A DNA stretch of 9,309 nt. Origin: Candidatus Pacearchaeota archaeon. GTDB lineage: Archaea > Nanoarchaeota > Nanoarchaeia > Pacearchaeales > GW2011-AR1. Both the position numbers and the translations under genes were made by a program. Where the stretch lies: assembly GCA_002686195.1 (NCBI GenBank), contig NZAS01000144.1:1-9309 (forward strand), in the 5' to 3' direction. A model generated the notes under the pieces. That model ran no database searches. It was not told where the DNA came from and worked only from the letters and a program-made list of their open reading frames with translations. Of the stretch, positions 1-7,346 are shown piece by piece; position 1 is the stretch's first letter, and each line of letters starts with the position of its first letter.

Positions 1-644
1 ATCCCTATCCTACTTGTAATAAAAAGTTTTATAAGTCGAACGATGCCATAGCCGCGATCAGCAAGGTGACTGCGGATATTGTGCAAACGGTATCACCAGA
101 AACGATATGTCGTTATATTCCTCACGCTGTTAATCCAGAGTGGTATTATAGTCGGAGCGATGAGGAGATAACACATTTTAGAGAAGAGAATTTTGCCGAA
201 GAAGATGGAAAATTTATATTCTTAGATAATCCAAAAAATTCATATAAGAGATTTGGTCAGAAAAATTATAGAAAAATGCCTTTTCATTATGGAGAATTTG
301 TAGAGATAAGCAATCCTGCAGATGAAATGGGTTGGGATGTTATAATTGTTCCAAGTTCTTCTGATGTGGCAAAAACAGAACAAAGCGAAGAGGATGATGA
401 AGAGACAGCATATGTTCCCGCTGGACATAATTTGATTCCCGTGGGGTATGTTCCGGTTAATGAAAGCCAGAAAGAGTGGACAAGAAGAACCAAGTCAAAG
501 AAGAGGCCGCAAGGAAAACCTGCGCCTGTTGGCAATGATAAAATTATTCTAGCACCAAATGGAATTATTGAAGATGAAGACAAAAAAGACATTGAAGAGT
601 TCTTTAGGCCCATGTGGAACTTTAAAGATGTTGTATGGTTATAA
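1..644 (+). CDS. Pyrophosphatase-like protein, 5' end outside window (partial)
   Basis: The frame is open from base 3 to the TAA at 642-644, so the true start lies left of the window. The GTG at 66 is only the first start-like codon and has no clear ribosome binding site. Numbering from that GTG, the C-terminal half follows the order of family I soluble inorganic pyrophosphatases (PPi to 2 Pi, Mg-dependent): HYGEFVEI at 74-81, ADEMGWDVIIV at 85-95 (family pattern DxDPxDVLV), LIPVGYVPV at 123-131 (family PIGVL), GNDKIILAP at 156-164 (family GEDDKIIAV) and a final helix with EEFFRPMW at 177-184. D86 and D91 align with the first and last Asp of the DxDPxD motif, but the middle Asp, the catalytic base in E. 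coli, aligns with M88, and N157 takes the place of a later metal-binding Asp. An acidic insert (105-113) and a basic insert (139-151) interrupt the core. The family match is inferred from motif order. Catalysis is doubtful. It may be one domain of a longer phage protein. Confidence 0.5.
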   Translation, partial: PYPTCNKKFYKSNDAIAAISKVTADIVQTVSPETICRYIPHAVNPEWYYSRSDEEITHFREENFAEEDGKFIFLDNPKNSYKRFGQKNYRKMPFHYGEFVEISNPADEMGWDVIIVPSSSDVAKTEQSEEDDEETAYVPAGHNLIPVGYVPVNESQKEWTRRTKSKKRPQGKPAPVGNDKIILAPNGIIEDEDKKDIEEFFRPMWNFKDVVWL

Positions 645-685
645 TTTCTAATAATATAATTAACTAAACTAGAATGGAGCAATAA

Positions 686-1141
686 ATGGCTAATATACCT
701 TTTGTAGATGATCAAGATGCAATTTTGTTGCGCACTAATGCTGATGGTCCGTTGGATCACGCTGCGGCACAAAGCACGCCAGCCTCAGATGCTTGTAACT
801 ACAGAAGCTTTGAGTTTAAAATTCAGCTTGATAAAAATGGGGATCAAGTTAATAAACTTGAGATTAATATTCAACACCTTACAGCAAGTTTAGGAAATAT
901 GGACCTTTCAGATACGGTTTATGTATTGACAGGGTTCCTGGGGTGTTCAGTTGCTGACTTCTCTTTTGTTGGGAATGTTTTGACAGCAGACACTGCTGCC
1001 TGGGGAGGGACTGTAAAGTTTTCTCTTGAAGTTCCTGCTCTTGGAAGCTCTATGCTTGCAAAGGTGAGAGCCCCACTGCCGAATCCTGCTGGCTCTAATC
1101 AAAGATGTTCAATATCTCTCATTAGAAGAGCTAAGGGCTAA
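686..1141 (+). CDS. Small beta-rich protein, possible virion component
   Basis: A 151-residue protein that I do not recognise. ATG at 686 is preceded by a modest TGGAG at 675-679, and the gene ends with TAA. It has no signal peptide or membrane segment. The sequence alternates short hydrophobic strands with polar turns rich in Gly, Ala, Ser, Asp and Asn (for example NKLEINIQHLTASL at 56-69 and GGTVKFSLEVPALGSSMLAKV at about 107-127), which predicts a nearly all-beta fold. The C-terminus is basic (SLIRRAKG). Size and composition resemble small head-decoration, head-tail joining or tail proteins of tailed phages, but no diagnostic motif is seen. It lies 41 bases after the pyrophosphatase-like gene and 83 bases before the giant gene, same strand, so it is probably in the same transcript. 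The structural role is inference from composition and context only. Confidence 0.75.
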   Translation: MANIPFVDDQDAILLRTNADGPLDHAAAQSTPASDACNYRSFEFKIQLDKNGDQVNKLEINIQHLTASLGNMDLSDTVYVLTGFLGCSVADFSFVGNVLTADTAAWGGTVKFSLEVPALGSSMLAKVRAPLPNPAGSNQRCSISLIRRAKG

Positions 1142-1224
1142 ATAATAATTTATAAAATATAAAGCTATCCAAAACAATCTTACTAATTTTAAAGTACAAT
1201 TAGAAGATTAAAGGGTTTTGTTTA

Positions 1225-4200
1225 ATGGCACACACTATCAACAATAGATCCAAAAGAATGCTTGATATTCTTGTGGAAAGCAATGTAGATATATCAAAGC
1301 TTAGCATCCTCAGGAAGACAGCTGCAGACTGGACAAGAGAGGAGGCTGAAAAGAAGCTTTCCGGAGAGTCCGAGAGCAGCACCGGAAGTTTTTCTTATAC
1401 ATTGGGAACTTTCTTTGAAAGACCCATGATGGGTGGCGTCCCAGCTTATGAGTTATATCCAGATCTTGGATTGGCTGCAGCAAAAAAGCTTATAGATTTA
1501 TATAAAGAAGAAGACAGTAGATCTGTTTTTCACACCTTAATGACTAAAGAGATTGTCAAAAAGGTTCCAGAGGTTGCACAAGATATTGTTAACTTTTTGA
1601 TTGAGAATGCAGATACTTTTAATTATGTTGAATATAAATATCATGAAACTCACCCTGAAGCTCTTGAGCCTCTTCTTCGAAAGCTATTAGCCACCAACCC
1701 TAATAGTTATTTCTATTTTAAAAATAGCCGCGAAGGTAGGACGGGCCCAGTATCAGATCTTGTAAATAGAATTGATCTACGAGAAGAGGAGCGGCTCGTC
1801 ATCGGGGGCATAATAGAAGGGCTGGAAGGAGCGGAGCCGAAATACGGAACACCAGAATATAATATACTCTTTGAAAACAATGGGTGGATGAGCAACCCAG
1901 AAGCTTCCGAATACTTTATGGAAAGATATGTAAAATCTGTAAGCACTCATCGCAGAGGTGCTGAAAAATATTTAGAAGCATATCCAGAAAAAACCAAGGC
2001 TTCATTGAGACAATGGGCTGCAGAGAATCCGAAAGAATTTATAAATTCAAACTTGGGGAAACATGATGTTGAAGCACTTAGTATAGCCCTTAGCGAATTA
2101 ACAAAGAAAGATCCTGCTAAGTATTTTTACACTATGTACTTAAATGGGAAAAGAGAACCAGAAATATATTATAGCGATACTATCGATCATCATCAAAATA
2201 TATCAACTGCTGTTAAAACTCAAATGGAAGAGGGTTGGGACTATCAAGGGCGAACAGGTCCTGATTATTTTTTGCAAAAAAATACGGATACATGGCCCAA
2301 GGTGATGGAGAGTGTTGGATATCCTCAAGATCCTGAAGTCATAAGAGATAATGCTATGAAAAAGACTTTGGAAAACATACAAAGTCTTAGAGCTTCTTTT
2401 GCCGATCCAGATTATGAGCCGTCCAAACAGAAGGCTGATGCTTTTCAGTCAATTATACTTAGATTATTTAGCAATGTTCATGGTTCAATTTTTAATCTTG
2501 ATATAGTAAATAATTTTCCAGAATATTTAGATAATCCAATTGTAATTGAATTGGCCGAATTCTATGCCAGAGGGTATCCCTTGGTATTTTTTGAATCTGA
2601 TGTATATAAGCATTTTCCAGAATCTGGAAGAAATCATATTTTAAATTATATCAAAAATCATCCTATAAATTTTTTCAAAAAAGAGTTGCATAAAGAATTT
2701 CCCGATTTTATACAAGAAGGCTTGGAAGCATATAAGAAAGTAACAAGTCGTTATGATCAACCGGGCGCTGTTATTGATATTAATATAAGAGAGCGTTTGT
2801 TTGGTTATTTCGATATGGGCCTGGATGATTTAGACACAGAAGAAGGCAGGGCAGAAGAGGTTAGGAGAATCTTTGAAAAGACTTTGGAAAAATCAATAAA
2901 AGATGGAATAGCCGCAAAATACCCAGAGGCATTTATAAATTTTGCCAAGTCAGAAGGGGATAGGAATAGGCTTTATATAGATAGTGTTAATAATCCGGAT
3001 TATTTCTTTCAAACGAAAGTGCCAGAAGCCCTTCGTGAAATATCTAATGAAGATGATTATGATTTTATTGAAAATGGAATAATAAAAGAGTTTGCTCAAA
3101 GATTGGCAGCAAAAGATCCTTTGTCTTTTTTCTCAAGACAAATAAATGGCCAAGGTAATTTTTTTCATAGATATTTTATGGCCCGACCCGTTTCTATTGA
3201 ATCAGCTGATGATGAAAGAGAAAGGATTGCCGAAAGAGTAAGAGAGAGAGAAGAAAATGATGAAAGTCTTATAATTGCAAATTTATATCCACAATATAGA
3301 GAGATAGCTTTGAACGCCTTTATTAAGGTGGGGGATATAACAAGTTTTTATAATGCAATAAGAGAGTTTAATATAGAGATTTCAATAGAAGATGAGGAAG
3401 CTTTTCTAAAAAAACTTATATATGGAAAAAGAGTAGATCAAACATCTCATTTGATAAGCTCTCCCGGAAACCCTTCCCTGAATGTTGCCAAGCTTTTTAA
3501 ATACATGAAAGTTACCAATGATTATTCCATAAAAGAAAAGTTTCCAGAACTTTTAAGAAAAGCTGCACATGATCTTGCAGCTACACATCCATTGTCTTTT
3601 AAAGATTATGGTGTAAACGAATTATATCCAGATATAAAATATGCAAAACTATCTGCATTAAGACAAATAGACGATAGGGAAAAGGCTATGCATCATTTTG
3701 ATAATTCGACCAGCGCCCTTGTGTCGACCGGTCTTCCAAATCATATAAAGGTAAATAGCTCTATATATCAGGAAGACCAAAGACCCGATGAGTGGGAAGA
3801 TTCCGAAAGATTTACTATATCTCAAAATAATACAAACCCAACGGATCTTATGTATGGAATAAACAAGAAGCTCATACATGCTGGAGATGGAGTTGCTCAT
3901 ACAAATGTTGGGGCAAGCGGGTTTACTTCTGCATGGGCGTTGACGGCTATTCATGGAACTCCTAGGCCTGCAGAGTGGGAGCAAACAAGCGAATCTGATA
4001 ATGACGAATATAATATGAAAATTTTAAGTGCCGTTCAAGATCTTAAAACATATTTTTGGATGAGACAAGGGCAGGACCCGGATGAAGATGCTTTAAGATC
4101 ATTAGAAGAAAAAGGAGTACCTAATTATTTAGGAGAGGATAGCGAAGATATATCGCGGTTTTATGAAGCAATAGAAACTCCATTGAAGGGGCATAGAACA

Positions 4201-5553
4201 CTGTCAGTTCCTCCGCTTGGACGGGCAGTAAAAATAATAGACAGAAAGGTAGGAATACCCGACAACACTGTCGGCGGATTAGTATACATCCTTATTAAAC
4301 ACAAAGATAGCGAAAGACCTTTTTGGCGCACAATTAATGATCTGAAGCTAATGAAAAAAGAGTTGGCAAATATTTTTAGGCCAATTATAAATATTGAGGG
4401 ACCGGATGATGATAGGTCGGATGATGAGGGCGAAGAAGTAAATTACGATGATTTTCCGGAAAGTGCATTGGTTATTGAACAGTACCAGAGCGACTATCCC
4501 GTGGTTTATGATAGAATATTCTTGGGCAATTTGCGAGGTGATGATGGAAATGTTACAGGCAAAGAATATGATCAATTAAATAATATGATTATGCAGAATC
4601 TGGATATTGAAGCAGCAAAAGCATGGCTCAACAAATCTCGATTTGCTCAAATGTTTGAAGCTTATAATCCAGAGATAATAGAGGGCGAGGTCGAAGAAGA
4701 CGCATTTAAAAGAAAGGTGGAGGAGTTTTTTCTAAATAATGAAATGTCAATTACAATCTTTGATATGAGAAAAGAACATCTGCCGGCAGAACTTTCCCCG
4801 GATGTTAAAGATGCGAGAAAACATTTTGATATAATAACCAAAGTTTATCCATATCTTGTCATTATCAACACAATTGAGGTTGCAAAAAGATTGAATCATA
4901 AATATATTTATATAATGAGAAATGCTCCATATTATGCAAATATACAAAATGAGCAAAAAGCTATTAAGCTGTATCAGCATATTCCGGAGCTTGTTGCAAC
5001 CGAAAGAAGCCTCGGCCAAGGCTTGGAGGTTGCAAATGTTGAAACCCATGGATCGCGTCAGCTGTATGAATCAGTATATGAAGTTCCTGCGAATGATGAA
5101 TCTATTGCAATATTAAGAACGGCAGCAGAAAGGATTTCGGGACAAGGCCCGCAATATGATTTTAGCTTAACACCTCTTCAGAATAGAGCGAATAAAGAGA
5201 CTCCAAAGAAAAAGATGACATGGAGCCCAACTCCCGAAAAGATAGAAAGATTAAAAGAATTAACAGGAGCTATAAAATTAGAATTAGAAGGAGTTGATGT
5301 TCCAGAGCTTTATGATCCGGTAGGTGCTATAAAATATTTAACCAAAGAAGTGAGATCAAAAATAATACCCAAAAAGAGATTTAGCAGAGTCTTTGGCCCA
5401 ATAATAGGCGAACTTGGAAAGCTGTCAAGAGCCAGTAGGCTTGAAAGGCTTATAAATGAAATGTTTATAAAAACATCTTCGGAAACAAGCCCAAGAAGAA
5501 AGGCTTTAAGAAAATTTTTAATCTTAAATGCCATGAATGCTGCTACTAATTAA
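1225..5553 (+). CDS. 1442-residue helical-repeat protein with an IExxQSD-motif region
   Basis: Largest gene here. ATG at 1225 follows a weak AAGGG at 1211-1215, and it ends in TAA. No signal peptide or membrane helix. Residues about 79-805 carry a degenerate helical repeat: a 'hydrophobic-Pro-Glu/Asp' motif (79, 115, 144, 254, 432, 465, 493, 567, 600, 689, 774, 802) alternating with a 'Asn/His/Asp-Pro-x-x-Phe/Tyr-Phe' motif (159, 297, 452, 480, 591, 632, 789), with a 15+13 residue spacing where best kept. This suggests an alpha-solenoid scaffold. A charged helix lies at 661-680. Residues 890-910 are Gly/Ala/Thr-rich (VAHTNVGASGF). ALVIEQYQSD at 1081-1090, followed by HKYIYIMRN at 1225-1233 and a helix, resembles the 'IEEIQSDW' domain of large phage polyvalent or virion proteins, whose activity is unknown to me. 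Acidic (1060-1076) and C-terminal basic (1377-1430) stretches flank it. It may be packaged in the virion or injected, which is inference. The gene is intact. Confidence 0.85.
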   Translation: MAHTINNRSKRMLDILVESNVDISKLSILRKTAADWTREEAEKKLSGESESSTGSFSYTLGTFFERPMMGGVPAYELYPDLGLAAAKKLIDLYKEEDSRSVFHTLMTKEIVKKVPEVAQDIVNFLIENADTFNYVEYKYHETHPEALEPLLRKLLATNPNSYFYFKNSREGRTGPVSDLVNRIDLREEERLVIGGIIEGLEGAEPKYGTPEYNILFENNGWMSNPEASEYFMERYVKSVSTHRRGAEKYLEAYPEKTKASLRQWAAENPKEFINSNLGKHDVEALSIALSELTKKDPAKYFYTMYLNGKREPEIYYSDTIDHHQNISTAVKTQMEEGWDYQGRTGPDYFLQKNTDTWPKVMESVGYPQDPEVIRDNAMKKTLENIQSLRASFADPDYEPSKQKADAFQSIILRLFSNVHGSIFNLDIVNNFPEYLDNPIVIELAEFYARGYPLVFFESDVYKHFPESGRNHILNYIKNHPINFFKKELHKEFPDFIQEGLEAYKKVTSRYDQPGAVIDINIRERLFGYFDMGLDDLDTEEGRAEEVRRIFEKTLEKSIKDGIAAKYPEAFINFAKSEGDRNRLYIDSVNNPDYFFQTKVPEALREISNEDDYDFIENGIIKEFAQRLAAKDPLSFFSRQINGQGNFFHRYFMARPVSIESADDERERIAERVREREENDESLIIANLYPQYREIALNAFIKVGDITSFYNAIREFNIEISIEDEEAFLKKLIYGKRVDQTSHLISSPGNPSLNVAKLFKYMKVTNDYSIKEKFPELLRKAAHDLAATHPLSFKDYGVNELYPDIKYAKLSALRQIDDREKAMHHFDNSTSALVSTGLPNHIKVNSSIYQEDQRPDEWEDSERFTISQNNTNPTDLMYGINKKLIHAGDGVAHTNVGASGFTSAWALTAIHGTPRPAEWEQTSESDNDEYNMKILSAVQDLKTYFWMRQGQDPDEDALRSLEEKGVPNYLGEDSEDISRFYEAIETPLKGHRTLSVPPLGRAVKIIDRKVGIPDNTVGGLVYILIKHKDSERPFWRTINDLKLMKKELANIFRPIINIEGPDDDRSDDEGEEVNYDDFPESALVIEQYQSDYPVVYDRIFLGNLRGDDGNVTGKEYDQLNNMIMQNLDIEAAKAWLNKSRFAQMFEAYNPEIIEGEVEEDAFKRKVEEFFLNNEMSITIFDMRKEHLPAELSPDVKDARKHFDIITKVYPYLVIINTIEVAKRLNHKYIYIMRNAPYYANIQNEQKAIKLYQHIPELVATERSLGQGLEVANVETHGSRQLYESVYEVPANDESIAILRTAAERISGQGPQYDFSLTPLQNRANKETPKKKMTWSPTPEKIERLKELTGAIKLELEGVDVPELYDPVGAIKYLTKEVRSKIIPKKRFSRVFGPIIGELGKLSRASRLERLINEMFIKTSSETSPRRKALRKFLILNAMNAATN
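1459..3639 (+). repeat. Coding region for degenerate 28-residue Pro-marked helical repeat
   Basis: This segment encodes residues 79-805 of the giant protein. Two Pro motifs alternate: hP[DE] opens a helix containing A/L positions, then [NHD]Pxx[FY]F opens the next. Spacing is exact in several places: 15 residues for 144 to 159, 254 to 269, 465 to 480 and 774 to 789; 13 residues for 452 to 465, 480 to 493 and 789 to 802; and 28 residues for 269 to 297, where V282-E283 stands in for Pro-Glu. Intervening units carry insertions, such as the charged segment at 661-680. The DNA itself is not visibly repeated, so the duplication is old. I cannot match it to a named repeat family. Confidence 0.6.
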
Positions 5554-5577
5554 TTTATACTTTACGCGGGATATGCA

Positions 5578-6837
5578 ATGAAGAAAGATAATATTGGAAA
5601 ATTAAATTTTAATGACTTAATCAGTTTATCAAATAAGCTTAATAAAATAAATAAGTTTGCAGTCCCTAGGGATGTTCCTGAATATTTAACAGAAGCAATT
5701 GAAAAGGCAGAATCAATAAAAGTAAACATTCCTGATTCCAAAGGTGCCGAAAAGATAAACTATACTCAGCTTATAGACTTGATCGGAGAAGATCTTATTA
5801 ACAAAGTTACAATGACTCCAGTAGAGCTGGATAAGGTTCCTAGTTTCCCAAGTCAAAAGAGCGGAATGAAACCCGATGGGCTTTGGTATGCATGCGGAAA
5901 CGATTGGATTCAATGGGTGTCTGGCGAGATGCCAGAGTGGATAGGCAGATATATTTATTCTCTCAAGATAAACGAAGATAAAATGCTAATGATAGAATCT
6001 AATAAGCAGTTTAAAGATTTCGAAGAAAAGTATGCAGGAAGAGGACGTGGCGAGATGAGGCTTAACTGGAAGCCTGTTGCGGAAGGAGATAGGGCGCGAG
6101 GACTAAAGCCTTATGGGGGAATAGAAATTTGCCCAGTGCAATATGAGAGTCAGGCTATTTCGTGGTATTCCGGTTGGGACGTTGCCTCTGGTTGCATATG
6201 GGATCCTTCTATTATTACAGAGGCAACCTTGATCGCCAAGCAAGTCAGCCAAGTAGATCGATCTGATTATGAACCAGACTATGAAGATTATTGGGATAGT
6301 GGTCCAAGGGATTATGAGGAGCCTAATTGGGAGTGGTATGGATTTGGAGGCGGACCTGCGGCGAGTGGTGATAAGACAAAATTAGAACAAGACCAGGGCA
6401 GGCTTGTTGAGAGGTTCACAGAAAGCATTGAGTCTGGTCGAGGCCAGCCTAGTTGGGACCAACCTTGGGGTGGTGATTCAATTCATTTCGACAAAAATAC
6501 AATGACAAGCAAACCATATGATCCACAAAGCAAGCCTCTTATGAACTTTAACCCTCAGACGGGCGAACCCATTGTTGGGTCAAAATTTGCAACTTTTGTA
6601 AAAATTCTTAATGCCCAATCAGGCAGGAGGGCCGTTTATCGCATGGAGCCTCCGCTTCCTGGTCGTCACGGAGGAGGGCATGAGTATATTGTTGTCTCCA
6701 ACAATACTATGGAAACATATATTTTTGCTTCAGATGCAAATGGGGTTATATCGGATTATATGGATCTGCCCGGATCATCTTCTGAGCCCATATCGCATGA
6801 AGCGGTATTGAATAATATAGGATATAATTTAAAATAA
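5578..6837 (+). CDS. Putative ADP-ribosyltransferase-like protein with C-terminal beta domain
   Basis: A 419-residue protein. ATG at 5578 is 24 bases after the giant gene, with only a weak GCGGG at 5566-5570 upstream. Residues 1-90 look helical and polar. Residues 95-213 form a recognisable domain: KPDGLWYACGNDWIQWV (98-114), YIYSLKINEDKMLMI (125-139), LNWKPVAEG (162-170), GGIEICPVQ (180-188) and WYSGWDVASGCIWDP (196-210). The same order (KPxGLW, then IDWxxVA, then YxGIxIxPY, then WYxxWDxxSGCIW) occurs in uncharacterised bacterial and phage proteins. The opening Lys-Pro-x-Gly-Leu-Trp strand suggests an ADP-ribosyltransferase-like fold, a tentative assignment from memory. Residues 228-256 are a Tyr/Asp/Trp-rich, probably disordered linker. 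Residues 335-419 form a second compact domain with HGGGHEYIVVS (364-374) and TYIFASDANG (380-389), possibly a small beta-barrel. No signal peptide. If it is a transferase, it could modify host proteins early in infection or be carried by the large neighbour. The substrate is unknown. Confidence 0.8.
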   Translation: MKKDNIGKLNFNDLISLSNKLNKINKFAVPRDVPEYLTEAIEKAESIKVNIPDSKGAEKINYTQLIDLIGEDLINKVTMTPVELDKVPSFPSQKSGMKPDGLWYACGNDWIQWVSGEMPEWIGRYIYSLKINEDKMLMIESNKQFKDFEEKYAGRGRGEMRLNWKPVAEGDRARGLKPYGGIEICPVQYESQAISWYSGWDVASGCIWDPSIITEATLIAKQVSQVDRSDYEPDYEDYWDSGPRDYEEPNWEWYGFGGGPAASGDKTKLEQDQGRLVERFTESIESGRGQPSWDQPWGGDSIHFDKNTMTSKPYDPQSKPLMNFNPQTGEPIVGSKFATFVKILNAQSGRRAVYRMEPPLPGRHGGGHEYIVVSNNTMETYIFASDANGVISDYMDLPGSSSEPISHEAVLNNIGYNLK

Positions 6838-6841
6838 GCTT

Positions 6842-7285
6842 ATGGCATCAAGTGAATTTAAATTTATAGCTATTAAAATCCCAGAAGATATAACTCTTAA
6901 GTTTATACAAGACACAAAGTTATTGATCTCAAATATATCTTCTGAAGATGCTGAATTAATAAATGAAGTTATAAAATTAGATATTTCAGAAATAGAAATT
7001 GAAGATGTTTCAGAAGAAGATTTATTTAAAATTGGGAAAGAAAGCCTTAAGATAAAAAAGGCAATTCATAATCATTTAGAAGAAGCCATAAATACCATCT
7101 TTCTTCCAAGAATAAATGCTTCGAAAAGAATGGGTACAAAAATTAATGATAAAGGATTTGCTTATTTGAAGATTGAAAACAAACTTTATGCAATATCTGG
7201 AAATCAAACCGGTTACTTTGGATCAAGAGACTGTGAGGCGTATAGCTATTTGTTAGCATTGAATTTATCTGGTATACTAGAATAA
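6842..7285 (+). CDS. Small acidic protein of unknown function
   Basis: A 147-residue protein that I do not recognise. ATG at 6842 is 4 bases after the previous stop and no Shine-Dalgarno sequence is visible, so translation probably depends on ribosomes finishing the upstream gene. Residues 1-80 are acidic and mostly helical (many Glu, Asp and Ile; ISEIEIEDVSEEDLFKI at about 51-67). Residues about 85-105 are basic (LPRINASKRMGTKIN). The end is beta-like, with a Gly/Tyr-rich turn (SGNQTGYFGSRD, about 118-129). No membrane segment or signal peptide. Tight coupling suggests it acts with, or is needed in proportion to, the ADP-ribosyltransferase-like neighbour, for example as a partner or inhibitor, but nothing in the sequence shows that. 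A promoter for the next gene overlaps its 3' end. Confidence 0.75.
   Translation: MASSEFKFIAIKIPEDITLKFIQDTKLLISNISSEDAELINEVIKLDISEIEIEDVSEEDLFKIGKESLKIKKAIHNHLEEAINTIFLPRINASKRMGTKINDKGFAYLKIENKLYAISGNQTGYFGSRDCEAYSYLLALNLSGILE
7250..7278 (+). promoter_or_regulatory. Sigma-70-type extended -10 promoter candidate for the WxxGxW lipoprotein gene
   Basis: TTGTTA at 7250-7255 (4 of 6 to TTGACA) and TATACT at 7273-7278 (5 of 6 to TATAAT) are separated by 17 bases, and TG at 7270-7271 gives an extended -10. Transcription would begin near 7285, inside or just after the stop of the preceding gene, and would give the lipoprotein gene a leader of about 60 bases. Other AT-rich stretches nearby could act by chance, so this is a sequence prediction only. 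Confidence 0.45.
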
Positions 7286-7315
7286 ATATTAAAATATTTT
7301 TGAATATATTTAAGG

Positions 7316-7329
7316 ATTAAACGTTTAAT
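7316..7329. repeat. Perfect 14-bp palindrome in the leader of the lipoprotein gene
   Basis: ATTAAACGTTTAAT is its own reverse complement. It sits downstream of the predicted start of transcription and 5 bases before the ribosome binding site. It could be an operator half-pair for a dimeric repressor. A stem made only of AT pairs around a CG centre would be weak as RNA and has no U-run suited to a terminator. In DNA this AT-rich, chance palindromes are fairly common. Confidence 0.4.
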
Positions 7330-7334
7330 AATCA

Positions 7335-7340
7335 AAGGAG
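7335..7340 (+). promoter_or_regulatory. Strong ribosome binding site (AAGGAG)
   Basis: AAGGAG at 7335-7340 lies 6 bases before the ATG at 7347. It is the best Shine-Dalgarno on the + strand of the window, in contrast to the weak sites of the preceding genes, and it fixes the start of the lipoprotein gene. Confidence 0.8.
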
Positions 7341-7346
7341 AAAATT

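Noticed and set aside
66..68. GTG as the true start of the first gene
   Set aside because: The frame is open upstream to the window edge with plausible protein sequence, and no ribosome binding site precedes the GTG.
287..772. 161-codon open frame on the minus strand
   Set aside because: It lies opposite two better-supported genes, is Ser/Leu/Ile-rich as expected for an antisense shadow, and lacks a ribosome binding site.
1142..1224. Possible terminator or promoter in the 83-base gap before the giant gene
   Set aside because: It is AT-rich, but no GC stem with a T-run and no convincing -35/-10 pair are visible.
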